Below, piece by piece: positions 23,168 through 31,764 of a DNA stretch of 35,964 bases (its first letter is position 1; each line of letters starts with the position of its first letter). The DNA comes from an uncultured Clostridia bacterium (GTDB lineage: Bacteria > Bacillota > Clostridia > Oscillospirales > Acutalibacteraceae). Under the pieces are notes generated by a model. The model was not told the origin of the DNA. It saw nothing but the letters and a program-made list of their open reading frames with translations, and searched no databases. The DNA lies in NCBI GenBank assembly GCA_947567585.1, contig CANONE010000004.1, positions 1 through 35,964 on the forward strand, written 5' to 3'. The translations under genes were made by a program, and so were the position numbers.

Positions 23168-24294
23168 GCCCGCTTCTCCCTTTTTTCCACCAGCTGGGAA
23201 ATGAGGCTGAGCATGTTGGGAATGGACTGGGATTTATCAAAGCCCGCGCAGTTTTCCCGCATGGCCCGCAGATGCTCCTTTTCCCGTAGCAGATTGGAGA
23301 TCTCCCCGGCAAAGTTCCCGTCCTTCTCAATGCGCACGCACATGTCGTGGGTCTTTAAAAAGTTGGCGTTATCCTCCTCCTGCCCGGGGATGGCGTCGAA
23401 CACGGCCATGGGAAGGTTGCAGGCCAAAGCTTCGGAGACGGTAAGCCCCCCGGGCTTTGTCACCAAAAGGTCCGCCGCGTGCATATATTTTTCCACCTCG
23501 TCGGTAAAATAGAAAAGCCGGGTGGGGATGGAGGGGTTCCCCTTTATCTCTTTTTCAAAGGCTTCAAACAGCTTTTGGTTTCGCCCGGTGATGACAATGA
23601 TCTGCATGTTCACTTGGGTCTCGGCCAAGTCCCGGTAGAGCTTGATGATATTGGAGACGCCAAAGCTGCCCGCCATAAACAGCAGCGTGGGCAAGTTAGG
23701 GTCCAGGTCCAGCTGGCGCAGAAGCATTCCCTGATCTTGCTTATCGAAAAAAACGCCGTGGACCGGAATGCCGAAGGGGTAAATCTTGTCCTTGGGAACG
23801 CCGAATTCCATAAGCTCCGGGGCCATGTCCTCGCTGGCTACCACATAGGCGTCGGCCTCTTTGGCGATATAGGCCCGGTGGGCGCCGTAGTCGGTGATAA
23901 TGCAGATCAGCGGCGCGGCCACCAGCCCGTCGGATTTCAGAGCCGCTACCATCTCCGTGGCAAAAGGATGGGTGGTAACGATTACGTCGGGCTGATAGCT
24001 TTCCAGGGTGGGGTACAGCAAATTGCTGAAAAGCCCGCTGAGCTTTGGCACCAGGCTGGAAAGCCTGTCCAGCTTGTTGGTGCGCTTATATAGCCGCCCA
24101 AACAGCATGGGAGCCTTTTTGGCCATAAACAGGTAGCTGTCGCACACGGTTTTATCCAGCAGCCGGCCCACCGCCTTGAGGCAGTCCACATTCCGGACAT
24201 CCCAGCCGGTATTCTCGCGGATATATTCCTCCACCGCGTTGGCCGCCCGAATATGCCCGCCTCCCGTAGCGGCTGTCAGCAACATCACTTTCAT
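23164..24294 (-). CDS. UgtP/MGDG-synthase-type glycosyltransferase
   Basis: A 376-residue GT28-type enzyme. The N-terminal domain (MLLTAATGGGHIRAANAVEEY, 4-24) is the MGDG synthase domain found in processive diacylglycerol glucosyltransferases such as Bacillus UgtP. The C-terminal donor-binding half has FMAGSFGVSNI near 215 and the donor-binding block TKPGGLTVSEALACNLPM near 285. It probably adds sugars to diacylglycerol to make membrane glycolipids or lipoteichoic acid anchors. I chose ATG 24294 (MKVMLL) with AAAGGAGAG at good spacing; the 78 residues upstream in frame are leader sequence full of hairpins. First gene of an operon with the AlkD-like gene. Confidence 0.88.
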   Translation of the reverse strand: MKVMLLTAATGGGHIRAANAVEEYIRENTGWDVRNVDCLKAVGRLLDKTVCDSYLFMAKKAPMLFGRLYKRTNKLDRLSSLVPKLSGLFSNLLYPTLESYQPDVIVTTHPFATEMVAALKSDGLVAAPLICIITDYGAHRAYIAKEADAYVVASEDMAPELMEFGVPKDKIYPFGIPVHGVFFDKQDQGMLLRQLDLDPNLPTLLFMAGSFGVSNIIKLYRDLAETQVNMQIIVITGRNQKLFEAFEKEIKGNPSIPTRLFYFTDEVEKYMHAADLLVTKPGGLTVSEALACNLPMAVFDAIPGQEEDNANFLKTHDMCVRIEKDGNFAGEISNLLREKEHLRAMRENCAGFDKSQSIPNMLSLISQLVEKREKRA

Positions 24295-24339
24295 AGTTTT
24301 CTCTCCTTTTTTTATCTCCCAGCCTTGTGGGTGCAGAAT

Positions 24340-24526
24340 AAGGCTTACGCTTTGCGCCTTGTCAAATCGCCTACGCGATTTATGGATTTGCCGCGCAAAT
24401 CCTGCTCTACTGAAATATCCTGCGGATATTATAGCATAAATCTGATTGGAGTTTTCCGGTGCTTTCGCAAAGCGAAAGACGGCCGCTTCGCGGACGAGGG
24501 AAACTCTGGATGTACGCTTTGCGTAC
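24340..24526. repeat. Array of small perfect hairpins in the glycosyltransferase leader
   Basis: In the 430-base gap 24295-24724 I find a row of short inverted repeats: AAGGC/GCCTT (24340-24360), AAATCGC/GCGATTT (24364-24381), GGATTTGC/GCAAATCC (24384-24402), AATATCC/GGATATT (24414-24430), CTTTCGC/GCGAAAG (24462-24478), CCGC/GCGG (24483-24493) and GTACGC/GCGTAC (24512-24526). Loops are three or four bases except the first. The last and the AATATCC hairpin touch TATAAT boxes. Confidence 0.7.
24428..24456 (-). promoter_or_regulatory. Possible second promoter of the glycosyltransferase operon
   Basis: Minus strand TATAAT (24428-24433) with a weak -35 (GAAAAC, 24451-24456) at 17 bases. It overlaps the AATATCC/GGATATT hairpin. 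Confidence 0.4.
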
Positions 24527-24555
24527 ATTATAGCATGGGCCGGGTAGGGTTTCCA
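24527..24555 (-). promoter_or_regulatory. Probable promoter of the glycosyltransferase-alkD operon
   Basis: Minus strand TGGAAA (24550-24555), 17-base spacer, TATAAT (24527-24532). The region 24489-24532 is the 44-base sequence shared with the alr promoter. Confidence 0.6.
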
Positions 24556-24645
24556 GTATTTCGGAGAAAGCGTAAGCTTTTTGTAAGCTGTGCCGCCTGC
24601 AAAGGAAGGGGCGATAATTTTAACGAAATTGAAACCTTTACCGCC

Positions 24646-24674
24646 TTTACATTTGCGGGCGGGGCATGTATAAT
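24646..24674 (+). promoter_or_regulatory. VanW-family gene promoter
   Basis: TTTACA (24646-24651), 17-base G-rich spacer, TATAAT (24669-24674), 50 bases ahead of ATG 24725. The transcript would run divergently from the glycosyltransferase operon. Confidence 0.75.
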
Positions 24675-24724
24675 AATATGTAAACCAGCATTATACCCGC
24701 AACGGCGGGAGGAAGGGTAAATAG

Positions 24725-26374
24725 ATGAAAAAGAAAGGATTCACTTGGAAAACAGCCGCTCTTTTGGCGGCGATGGTATTGGCCGTCAGCTTTGGCGGCT
24801 GCAAACAGGGAAAGCCCGGGCCGGAAGAGAGCTCGGGCATGTCCTCCACGGCGGCGCGGGATACAGGGCTTTTCCCGGAGGGCGCATCCATCGGCGGGAA
24901 GAACATCGGCGGAAAGACCCTGGAGGAGGCTTTGGCCACGGCCCGCTCCGCTCTGGACGAGACGCTGGCCGGGATGGAGATCAGCGTAAAATTTAAAGAC
25001 GACACCATTGCCCTTAAGGGCGCGGATTTTGACGTGCAGAGCATTCTGGACCAGGCTCTGCCCCAGATGCTGGAAACCGGGAAGGCGGACCAGTTTGAGC
25101 TGCCCTTTGTGGCGGACTTGTCCCAGCAGGGCAAGGAAAAGCTCCAGGAGGCCGCCAAAGCCTGCTACACCCAGGCCAAGGACGCGTCGGTGGACAGCTT
25201 CGACACAAACGCCCAGGCTTTTGTCTTTGTGGACGAGCAGGCCGGCAGCCGGGTGGACATGGCGGCTACTTTAAAGAGCATCCGGCAGCTGCTGGCCCAA
25301 AAGCACGGCGGGGACATCCAGGCCGCTTTTGTAGACACCCAGCCCAAGGTCACCAAGAAGTATTTGCAGGAGCACTTTAAGCTGATGTCCACTTACAGCA
25401 CGGAGTCTACCAATAACGCCAACGGCAACTCCAACATGGCCTTGGCCCTTTCCTGCGTCAACGGCAGCGTTGTGAAGCCCGGGGAGGTCTTCTCTTACAA
25501 CACCGCCACCGGCGACAGCACCAATCCGGCGGGGGGGTGGCTGCCCGCCGGGGGGCTGGCTGGAGGGCTCAGCGTGGAGATGTACGGCGGCGGCATCTGC
25601 CAGGGCTCTACTACTCTGTATAACGCCGCGCTGATGGCCGGCATGGAGATTGTAGAGAGAGACTGCCACAGCAGTCCTTCCAGCTACTGCCCTATCGGCC
25701 TGGACGCCACGGTGGATTATGGAAATATTGACTTTCAGTTCCGCAACTGTCTGGAAAACCCCGTGTATATCTCCGCCTGGATGGACGGCGTGATCCTGAC
25801 GGTGAATTTCTACGGCTGCTTCCCCCCGGAGTGGGATAACATTGAGCTGGGCTCTGAGCAGACCGGCAGCGAGCCCCCCAGAGACTCGGTGGAGTTTCGG
25901 GTGGACAGCTCCCTTGCCAAGGGGCAGTTTGTGCGCAAGTCCTCCGGCAACAGCGGCTACTATGCCAGCGCCTGGCGGACCTATTATAAGGACGGGCAGG
26001 AGGTAAGGACGGAGTCTTTGCCGGACTCCTACTACGGCTCTACCGGCAAGATTTTCATGGTGGGCGAGGGCACGGATACCAGCAAGATTGATACCAGCCA
26101 GTCCAGCGGCACCACGGACCCCCAGGCCACGCCCAAGCCCTCTCCTACCCCTAAGCCCACGGAAAAGCCGACCCCGGAGCCCGACCCCGACCCCACCCCG
26201 GAACCGGAGCCGGATCCTACGCCTGAGCCTACTCCGGAGCCGGAGCCCGACCCCACCCCGGAGCCGGAACCGGACCCCACCCCGGAGCCTGACGACGACC
26301 CGGATGATCCTGATTCCAGCGGCGGCGAGGACGAAGGCGGCGAAAACTACGAATGGGAAAGCCTGTGGACCTAG
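24725..26374 (+). CDS. VanW-family lipoprotein with Pro-rich C-terminal tail
   Basis: A 549-residue exported protein. The N-terminus has Lys residues, a hydrophobic core and a lipobox-like FGGC (Cys26), so it is probably a lipoprotein. A peptidoglycan-binding-like domain of the type often paired with VanW spans about 60-210. The VanW domain (about 220-350) shows LALSCVNGSVVKPGEVFSYN, GGGICQGSTTLYNAAL and HSSPSSYCPIGLDATVDYGN. A strand-rich region follows, then about 90 residues of Pro/Glu/Asp repeats (EPDPTPEPEPDPTPEP type, 465-530) ending in an acidic tail, perhaps a wall-spanning spacer. VanW proteins are associated with vancomycin clusters but common in clostridia, where their role is not established. 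ATG 24725 has GGGAGGAAGG. Confidence 0.9.
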   Translation: MKKKGFTWKTAALLAAMVLAVSFGGCKQGKPGPEESSGMSSTAARDTGLFPEGASIGGKNIGGKTLEEALATARSALDETLAGMEISVKFKDDTIALKGADFDVQSILDQALPQMLETGKADQFELPFVADLSQQGKEKLQEAAKACYTQAKDASVDSFDTNAQAFVFVDEQAGSRVDMAATLKSIRQLLAQKHGGDIQAAFVDTQPKVTKKYLQEHFKLMSTYSTESTNNANGNSNMALALSCVNGSVVKPGEVFSYNTATGDSTNPAGGWLPAGGLAGGLSVEMYGGGICQGSTTLYNAALMAGMEIVERDCHSSPSSYCPIGLDATVDYGNIDFQFRNCLENPVYISAWMDGVILTVNFYGCFPPEWDNIELGSEQTGSEPPRDSVEFRVDSSLAKGQFVRKSSGNSGYYASAWRTYYKDGQEVRTESLPDSYYGSTGKIFMVGEGTDTSKIDTSQSSGTTDPQATPKPSPTPKPTEKPTPEPDPDPTPEPEPDPTPEPTPEPEPDPTPEPEPDPTPEPDDDPDDPDSSGGEDEGGENYEWESLWT

Positions 26375-26534
26375 CGCCCTGCGGCTTGAAAGGCGGACTT
26401 GAGCGGTTCGTCCGCACAGAATCTGGAGCCGGCAGTAAAGCGGGACAAAGCGCCCAAAGCATAGATAAAAACTATCTGCTGCGCCCCGCAAGCTAACGGT
26501 GCGGAATCGAGAAAATTCGGATGAAAAGTTTCGT

Positions 26535-26575
26535 CAACCTTTTCAAAGGTTGCAGGGTGTGGGGCAGAGCCCCAC
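26535..26575 (+). repeat. Two-hairpin leader repeat, copy C (upstream of nadE)
   Basis: Plus orientation: hairpin I arms CAACCTTT/AAAGGTTG (26535-26552), linker CAGGGT, hairpin II gtggggcagagccccac (26559-26575), then GGCCTT. The preceding bases ggaatcgagaaaattcgg (26503-26520) match the equivalent part of copies A and B. The rest of the gap 26375-26655 shows no gene. Confidence 0.8.
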
Positions 26576-26655
26576 GGCCTTCCAGATAGAGCGTCTAAGA
26601 TTTATCCCCCGCTCCGGCGAGGGATAAAAAATGAGAGAAATAAAGGAGAATCAAG

Positions 26656-28569
26656 ATGAAGGACGGTTTTTTTAGAGTAGCCGCCGCCACGCCGGAGGTA
26701 AAGGTAGCGGACGTGAAGGAAAACGCCAAAAGAATTACCGCGCTGATAAAAGAAGCTGCCCAAGAGGGCTGCGGAGCGGTGTGCCTGCCGGAGCTGGCGG
26801 TAACGGCCTATACCTGCGGGGACCTCTTCCTGACCAGCACCCTGCTGGAAGGGGCCGAAGGAGCCCTTTGCCAGATTATGAAAGATACCGGCGATCTGGA
26901 TATTCTGTGCATTGTGGGCGTGCCCGTACCCTGGGGGGGCTCCCTCTTTAACTGCGGGGCTGTGTTCCACAAGGGCAGGCTCCTGGGGCTGGCGGCCAAG
27001 TCCTTCATTCCCAACTACAGCGAATTTTATGAGGCACGGTATTTTGCCCCGGCCCAGCCCGCCCAGCGGGTGCGGTTCTGCGGCCAGGACACTGTGATGG
27101 GCAGCGGCCTGCTGTTCCCCTGTGAAAACGTGGCGGACCTTACCGTGGGCGTAGAGGTCTGCGAGGACCTTTGGGGCGCTATGCCTCCCAGCGGGCTCTT
27201 AGCCAAAAACGGCGCTACCCTCCTTTTGAACCCTTCCTGTTCCGACGAAGTGGCCAACAAGGCCGAATACCGCCGGACCTTGGTGGAAAGCTGGTCCGGG
27301 CACCTGGTGGGAGCCTATGTATACGCGGATTCCGGAGCTGGAGAATCCACCGGAGACATGGTCTTCGCGGGGCACAACCTGATTGCGGAAAACGGCACCA
27401 CCCTGGCGGAAAGCCAGCTGTTCACCACCGGGCTTACCATGGCGGACATTGACCTGGAAGCCCTCGGCCAGGAACGGCGGAAGTCCAACACCTGGCTGGA
27501 CCGGGCCGACGGCGAAATGGTGAAAATCCCCTTCGCCTACGATCCGGAAACCCTCGGCGCTTTCCAGCCCCGGCGGACCTTCCCGAAGCTGCCCTTTGTA
27601 CCGGAGGACCCCGCCGCCCGGGACAAGCGCTGCCAGCTGATTCTTACCATGCAGGCCCATGGGCTGGCTACCCGGCTGAAGCATATTGGCTGCAAGGACG
27701 CCCTCATCGCCCTTTCCGGAGGGCTGGACTCCACCCTGGCCCTATTGGTAACCGTGCGCGCCTTTGATCTGCTGGGGCTTAGCCGTCAGGGGATCTTGGC
27801 CGTTTCCATGCCCTGCTTCGGCACCACCAGCCGCACCAAAAACAACGCCCAGCGTATGGCCCGGGAGCTGGAGGTGGAGTTCCGGGAGATTCCCATTAAG
27901 GACACGGTGCTCAGCCATTTCCGGGACATTGGCCAAGACCCGGAAAACTTTGACGTTGCCTTTGAAAACGCCCAGGCCCGGGAGCGCACGCAGGTCCTGA
28001 TGGATATGGCCAACCAGAGAAACGGCCTTGTCATCGGCACCGGCGACCTCTCTGAGCTGGCTTTGGGGTGGGCTACCTACAATGGGGACCACATGTCCAT
28101 GTACGCCGTGAACGCCGATGTGCCCAAAACCTTGGTCCGGCATCTGGTGGCCTTTGAGGCCCAGCGTTTAGGCGGCCAGCTGGCCGGGGCGCTGCGGGAC
28201 GTCCTGGACACCCCCGTCAGCCCGGAGCTTCTGCCTCCCAAGGACGGGGAGATCGCCCAGAAAACCGAAGAGCTGGTGGGCCCCTACGAGCTCCACGATT
28301 TCTTCCTCTACCACTTCCTGCGCCACGGCTTCGGCCCCGGTAAAATCTACCGCATGGCCTGCCGGGCCTTTGCCGGCCACTACCAGCCCGAGACCGTCAA
28401 GGCTTGGCTGCAAGTGTTCTTCCGCCGCTTTTTCAGCCAACAGTTTAAACGTTCCTGCCTGCCCGACGGCCCTAAGGTCGGCACTGTGGGCGTTTCCCCC
28501 CGAGGCGACCTCCGCCTCCCCAGCGACGCCTGCGCCCGCTTGTGGCTGGATGAAATCAGCCGGCTCTAA
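26656..28569 (+). CDS. nadE: Glutamine-dependent NAD(+) synthetase
   Basis: A 637-residue two-domain enzyme that amidates nicotinic acid adenine dinucleotide to NAD using glutamine. The N-terminal nitrilase-type glutaminase has the triad Glu46 (CLPELAVTAY), Lys115 (AAKSFIPNY) and Cys169 (VEVCEDLWG). The C-terminal synthetase has the pyrophosphate loop SGGLDS (354-359), GTGDLSELALGWATYNGDHM near 465 and the terminal FKRSCLPDGPKVGTVGVSPRGD. Length is normal for this long form. ATG 26656 has AAAGGAG upstream. It stands alone between two leader repeats. Confidence 0.95.
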   Translation: MKDGFFRVAAATPEVKVADVKENAKRITALIKEAAQEGCGAVCLPELAVTAYTCGDLFLTSTLLEGAEGALCQIMKDTGDLDILCIVGVPVPWGGSLFNCGAVFHKGRLLGLAAKSFIPNYSEFYEARYFAPAQPAQRVRFCGQDTVMGSGLLFPCENVADLTVGVEVCEDLWGAMPPSGLLAKNGATLLLNPSCSDEVANKAEYRRTLVESWSGHLVGAYVYADSGAGESTGDMVFAGHNLIAENGTTLAESQLFTTGLTMADIDLEALGQERRKSNTWLDRADGEMVKIPFAYDPETLGAFQPRRTFPKLPFVPEDPAARDKRCQLILTMQAHGLATRLKHIGCKDALIALSGGLDSTLALLVTVRAFDLLGLSRQGILAVSMPCFGTTSRTKNNAQRMARELEVEFREIPIKDTVLSHFRDIGQDPENFDVAFENAQARERTQVLMDMANQRNGLVIGTGDLSELALGWATYNGDHMSMYAVNADVPKTLVRHLVAFEAQRLGGQLAGALRDVLDTPVSPELLPPKDGEIAQKTEELVGPYELHDFFLYHFLRHGFGPGKIYRMACRAFAGHYQPETVKAWLQVFFRRFFSQQFKRSCLPDGPKVGTVGVSPRGDLRLPSDACARLWLDEISRL

Positions 28570-28570
28570 G

Positions 28571-28600
28571 ACCTTGGGGCGCCGCCCCAAACCCCGCAGG
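28571..28600 (-). repeat. Degenerate leader-repeat fragment after nadE
   Basis: Minus orientation: CGGGGT linker-like sequence, then ttggggcggcgccccaa (28574-28590, hairpin II equivalent), then GGTCTT. It resembles the second half of the leader repeat but points away from any gene start. The remaining gap 28601-28819 is GC-rich and holds no gene I can support. Confidence 0.45.
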
Positions 28601-28819
28601 GCGCCTAACGCGCCTTGACCGCGCAATGTTTACACTTTTTTCGGGGGTGTAGTTTTTGGTGGGTGGGGTTGTGAAGGCTTTTGGGGGGACGGGGTAGGGC
28701 GGGTTTCTCGCCCAGCGAGGAGCGGCCTATAGCCCGCCGCGTCTCCGGGGGAGGCCAACTGCGCCGCCCAGAAAGCCTACGGCACGAAATCGGCAAAATC
28801 CGGCATAGAAGTTTTTGAT

Positions 28820-28864
28820 CAAACTTTTTTCAAAAAGTTTGCAGGGTGCGGGACAGCGTCCCGC
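28820..28864 (+). repeat. Two-hairpin leader repeat, copy D (upstream of the dehydrogenase gene)
   Basis: Plus orientation: hairpin I arms CAAACTTT/AAAGTTTG (28820-28841), linker CAGGGT, hairpin II gcgggacagcgtcccgc (28848-28864), then GGCCTGAAAG and a GGGAGGAG ribosome site. Confidence 0.8.
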
Positions 28865-28889
28865 GGCCTGAAAGAGGGAGGAGTTACCC

Positions 28890-29909
28890 ATGAATATTCT
28901 AGTAACCGTACCAGTATCGGCGGCCCAGAGGGAGAAGCTGCGGGAGGCCGGGAAGGGCGCGGAGATTCGGTACCGGCTGGGAGAGGATTTGCCTTCGGGG
29001 CGGGGCGGGGCGCTGCCCTTTGAGGATTTGCTGCCAGCCGAAGGGCTTTCTGTAGAGGACATTGCCTGGGCCCAGGCCATTTTGGGCAACGTGGAGCCAG
29101 TGTTCTTGAAGCAGAGCCCCCGGCTGCAATGGATGCAGACCAGCAGCGCGGGAGTGGAGCCGTATGTGGCCCCAGGGGTTTTGCCGGCGGGCGCGGCGCT
29201 TACCAACGCCACCGGGGCCTATGGGCTGGCTATTTCCGAGCACATGCTGGGCATGCTGCTGATGATCTTTAAAAAGCTGGAGCTTTACCGGGACGCCCAG
29301 AAAGAGGGGCTCTGGGCCAGCCAGGGCAATGTGCGCTCACTTTATGGGGCCACGGTGCTGGTACTGGGCATGGGGGACATCGGCGGAAGTTTTGGGCGGC
29401 TGTGCAAGGCCATGGGAGCGCGGGTAATCGGTGTGCGCCGGACCCCGGGGGCCAAGCCCGATTACGCGGACGAGGTGTGCCTGACGGCGGACCTGGACCG
29501 GCTGCTCCCCCAGGCGGACGTGGTGGCGGCGACCTTGCCGGGCACCCCGGCCACTCGGGGGATGCTGGGCCGGGATAGAATTGGGAACATGAAGCCCGGG
29601 GCCGTGGTGCTGAACGTGGGCCGGGGATACGTCGTTGACACAGAGGCCCTGTGCGACGCCTTGGAAAGCGGCCATCTGGGGGGCGCGGGGCTGGACGTCA
29701 CCGATCCGGAGCCCCTGCCCCAGGGCCACCGGCTATGGCGGCTGCCCACGGCGGTGGTGACCCCTCATGTCTCCGGGGGCTATCATTTGCAGGAGACCCA
29801 CAACCGCATTATCGAGATTTTCGCGGAAAACCTCCGGCGTTTCGCGACAGGGGAGCCCCTTAAGAATCAAGTGGACCTTGCCGCCGGGTACCGGAAGCGG
29901 GACGAATAG
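28890..29909 (+). CDS. D-isomer-specific 2-hydroxyacid dehydrogenase
   Basis: A 339-residue NAD-dependent oxidoreductase acting on a 2-hydroxy or 2-oxo acid; substrate unknown. The Rossmann motif is VLVLGMGDIGGSFG (Gly160, Gly162, Gly165). The catalytic residues are Arg245 (NVGRGYVVD), Glu274 (DVTDPEPLP) and His293 (TPHVSGG). The spacing between motifs is normal. ATG 28890 follows GGGAGGAG. nifS-like follows after nine bases, so it may be the first gene of the operon that runs to thiI. A serine-pathway role (phosphoglycerate dehydrogenase) is possible, but the protein lacks an ACT domain and the call is not supported further. Confidence 0.88.
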   Translation: MNILVTVPVSAAQREKLREAGKGAEIRYRLGEDLPSGRGGALPFEDLLPAEGLSVEDIAWAQAILGNVEPVFLKQSPRLQWMQTSSAGVEPYVAPGVLPAGAALTNATGAYGLAISEHMLGMLLMIFKKLELYRDAQKEGLWASQGNVRSLYGATVLVLGMGDIGGSFGRLCKAMGARVIGVRRTPGAKPDYADEVCLTADLDRLLPQADVVAATLPGTPATRGMLGRDRIGNMKPGAVVLNVGRGYVVDTEALCDALESGHLGGAGLDVTDPEPLPQGHRLWRLPTAVVTPHVSGGYHLQETHNRIIEIFAENLRRFATGEPLKNQVDLAAGYRKRDE

Positions 29910-29918
29910 GGGACGGAT

Positions 29919-31088
29919 ATGAATCAACGGGAATACTATTTGGACAACTCCGCCACCACTCCCGTCCTGCCGGAGGCCGCAAAGGAAGCGGCGCGGGTGA
30001 TGACCCGGGACTTCGGGAATCCTTCGTCCCTGCATACCAAAGGGTTTTTGGCGAAAAAGGAGCTGGAAGCCGCCCGAAGCACAGTGGCGTCCCGGCTGGG
30101 GGCCAGGCCGGAGGAGCTGGTATTCACCAGCGGCGGCACCGAGGCCAATAATCTGGCACTCCTTGGCGCGGCCATGGCCCGCCGGAAGCTGGGAAACAAA
30201 ATCGTGACCACCGCCCTGGAGCACGATTCCGTGCTGAAGCCTTTGAAGGCCCTGGAAAGCCAGGGCTTTGCCGTGGAATACCTGGCCCCGGATGAAAGCG
30301 GCGCCGTCAGCGGGGAACAGCTGGCGGGTGCCATTGATAAGGACACGATTCTGGTAAGCCTCATGCTGTGCAACAACGAGACCGGGGCTATCTTCCCCGT
30401 CCGGGAGGCGGCCAGGGCCATCAAGCGCCAAGGAGCCCCCGCCCTGCTGCACACCGACTGCGTCCAAGCCTTCTGCAAGCTGGACTTTACTCCCCAAAAG
30501 CTGGGGGCGGACCTGTGTACCGTCAGCGGGCACAAGATACATGCGCCGAAAGGCGTGGGGGCGCTGTACGTCCGGCAGGGGGCGCATATCCTGCCGCAGA
30601 TTTTGGGGGGCGGGCAGGAGCGCGGGCTGCGCTCCGGCACAGAAAGCCTGCCGCTGCTTGCCGCCTTTGCCAAAGTGGTGGAGCTGGCCCCCAGGCCGGC
30701 GGAGTCCCTGGCGCATGTGGAAGCCTTGAACCAAATGCTGCGGGAACGCCTGACGGCGCTGCCGGAGGTAGAAATCAATTCGCCCGCAGGGGCTCTGCCC
30801 TATATTCTCAATTTCTCCGCTTTGGGCGTGCGGGCGGAAACCATGCTGCACTTTCTCTCTGGCAGGGGGGTTTATGTGTCCTCCGGCTCCGCCTGTGGAA
30901 AGGCCAAGCCCAGCCATGTGCTTGCCGCTATGGGGCTTTCCAAGGAGCGGATAAGCTCCGCTCTGCGGGTCAGCTTTTCCCGGTTCAGCACCCAAGAGGA
31001 TGTAGAGGCCCTGGCGGAAGGCGTACAGGCGGGGCTGGAAGGGCTTATGCGGGAGAAGCGGGAAAGGAGGGGCGCGGATGCGGTATAA
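29919..31088 (+). CDS. Cysteine desulfurase (NifS/IscS type)
   Basis: A 389-residue PLP enzyme that takes sulfur from cysteine. It begins YYLDNSATTPVLPEA, with FTSGGTEANNLAL (69-81) and the PLP lysine in SGHKIHAPKG (Lys206). The persulfide Cys326 lies in SSGSACGKAK. The order cysteine desulfurase, HAD protein, thiI in one operon points to sulfur supply for 4-thiouridine in tRNA, as with NifZ-ThiI in Bacillus subtilis. No iscU/sufU is adjacent, which also argues against a dedicated iron-sulfur cluster role. ATG 29919 has GGGGACGG upstream. Confidence 0.92.
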   Translation: MNQREYYLDNSATTPVLPEAAKEAARVMTRDFGNPSSLHTKGFLAKKELEAARSTVASRLGARPEELVFTSGGTEANNLALLGAAMARRKLGNKIVTTALEHDSVLKPLKALESQGFAVEYLAPDESGAVSGEQLAGAIDKDTILVSLMLCNNETGAIFPVREAARAIKRQGAPALLHTDCVQAFCKLDFTPQKLGADLCTVSGHKIHAPKGVGALYVRQGAHILPQILGGGQERGLRSGTESLPLLAAFAKVVELAPRPAESLAHVEALNQMLRERLTALPEVEINSPAGALPYILNFSALGVRAETMLHFLSGRGVYVSSGSACGKAKPSHVLAAMGLSKERISSALRVSFSRFSTQEDVEALAEGVQAGLEGLMREKRERRGADAV

Positions 31089-31764
31089 GGCTATCTTTTT
31101 CGACCGGGACGGCACGCTGGTTCATGGGGACCACGAGTGGATCCAGTTTCGGGACCAGTGCCTGGAGGAATGGAGCGGGAAAAAATTTGACAGCTCTTAC
31201 GAGTATTTCATGAAATTCTTTGAGAAGGTAAACGCCGGCGGCTTCCCCTTCGCACCCTACAAGACGGTGGAAGACGAGCTGGCCTTTTTCCGGCAGTGGT
31301 ATCTATATGTCTTTGAGGACATGGGCATTACGGAAAAGACCGGGGAGCGGGCCGATCTGCTGGTGGAAAAGCTATGGCACCTAAAAAAGCACCCCTACGA
31401 GGAAACCGTGGAGGTGCTGGAATATTTTCAGGGCAAAGGCTACAAAATGGGGGTGATCAGCGACAGTTCCCCATCCTTGGAGCTGACCCTGGAAAACTGC
31501 GGGCTGCATTCGTATTTCACCAGCTTTACCGCCAGCTCCTTGGTGGGGGCCGACAAGCCCGATCCCATTATTTACAACGCGGCCCTGGCGGCCCAGGGCG
31601 TCACGGCGGAAGAGAGCCTGTATGTAGACGATTACCCGCCGGAAGCGGACGGGGCCAGGGCGCTGGGCTTTACATCCTTTCTGATCGACCGGAAAGGCGC
31701 CCAGCCGGCATCGCCATGGAGGATCGAAAATTTAAGGGAGCTGGTAGAGTTTGCGGAAGGATGA
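31078..31764 (+). CDS. HAD-superfamily hydrolase
   Basis: A 228-residue haloacid dehalogenase-type phosphatase. Motif I is FFDRDGTL (Asp9, Asp11), motif II ISDSSPSLE, the motif III lysine is in GADKPDP and motif IV is YVDDYPPEADGA. The helical cap lies after motif I, as in beta-phosphoglucomutase-like and phosphoglycolate-phosphatase-like enzymes. The start overlaps the cysteine desulfurase gene by 11 bases. Substrate unknown; its position between a desulfurase and thiI may be incidental. Confidence 0.88.
   Translation: MRYKAIFFDRDGTLVHGDHEWIQFRDQCLEEWSGKKFDSSYEYFMKFFEKVNAGGFPFAPYKTVEDELAFFRQWYLYVFEDMGITEKTGERADLLVEKLWHLKKHPYEETVEVLEYFQGKGYKMGVISDSSPSLELTLENCGLHSYFTSFTASSLVGADKPDPIIYNAALAAQGVTAEESLYVDDYPPEADGARALGFTSFLIDRKGAQPASPWRIENLRELVEFAEG

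Noticed and set aside
24295..24528. 78-residue N-terminal extension of the glycosyltransferase
   Set aside because: It consists of promoter and hairpin sequence; the family begins at MKVMLLTAATGGGH, with a strong ribosome site.
26160..26300. CRISPR-like or satellite repeat
   Set aside because: The repeated units are 12-30 bases, degenerate and in frame within the VanW gene; there are no uniform spacers. No CRISPR array was found anywhere in the window.
25271..26491. A 406-codon minus-strand frame with many Gly/Arg/Val repeats
   Set aside because: It is the complement of the VanW gene and its Pro/Glu repeat tail; the repetitive look comes from the antisense of EPDPTPEP codons.
29733..31115. 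A 460-codon minus-strand frame opposite the cysteine desulfurase gene
   Set aside because: Compositional shadow without recognisable motifs; the plus-strand desulfurase has all catalytic residues.
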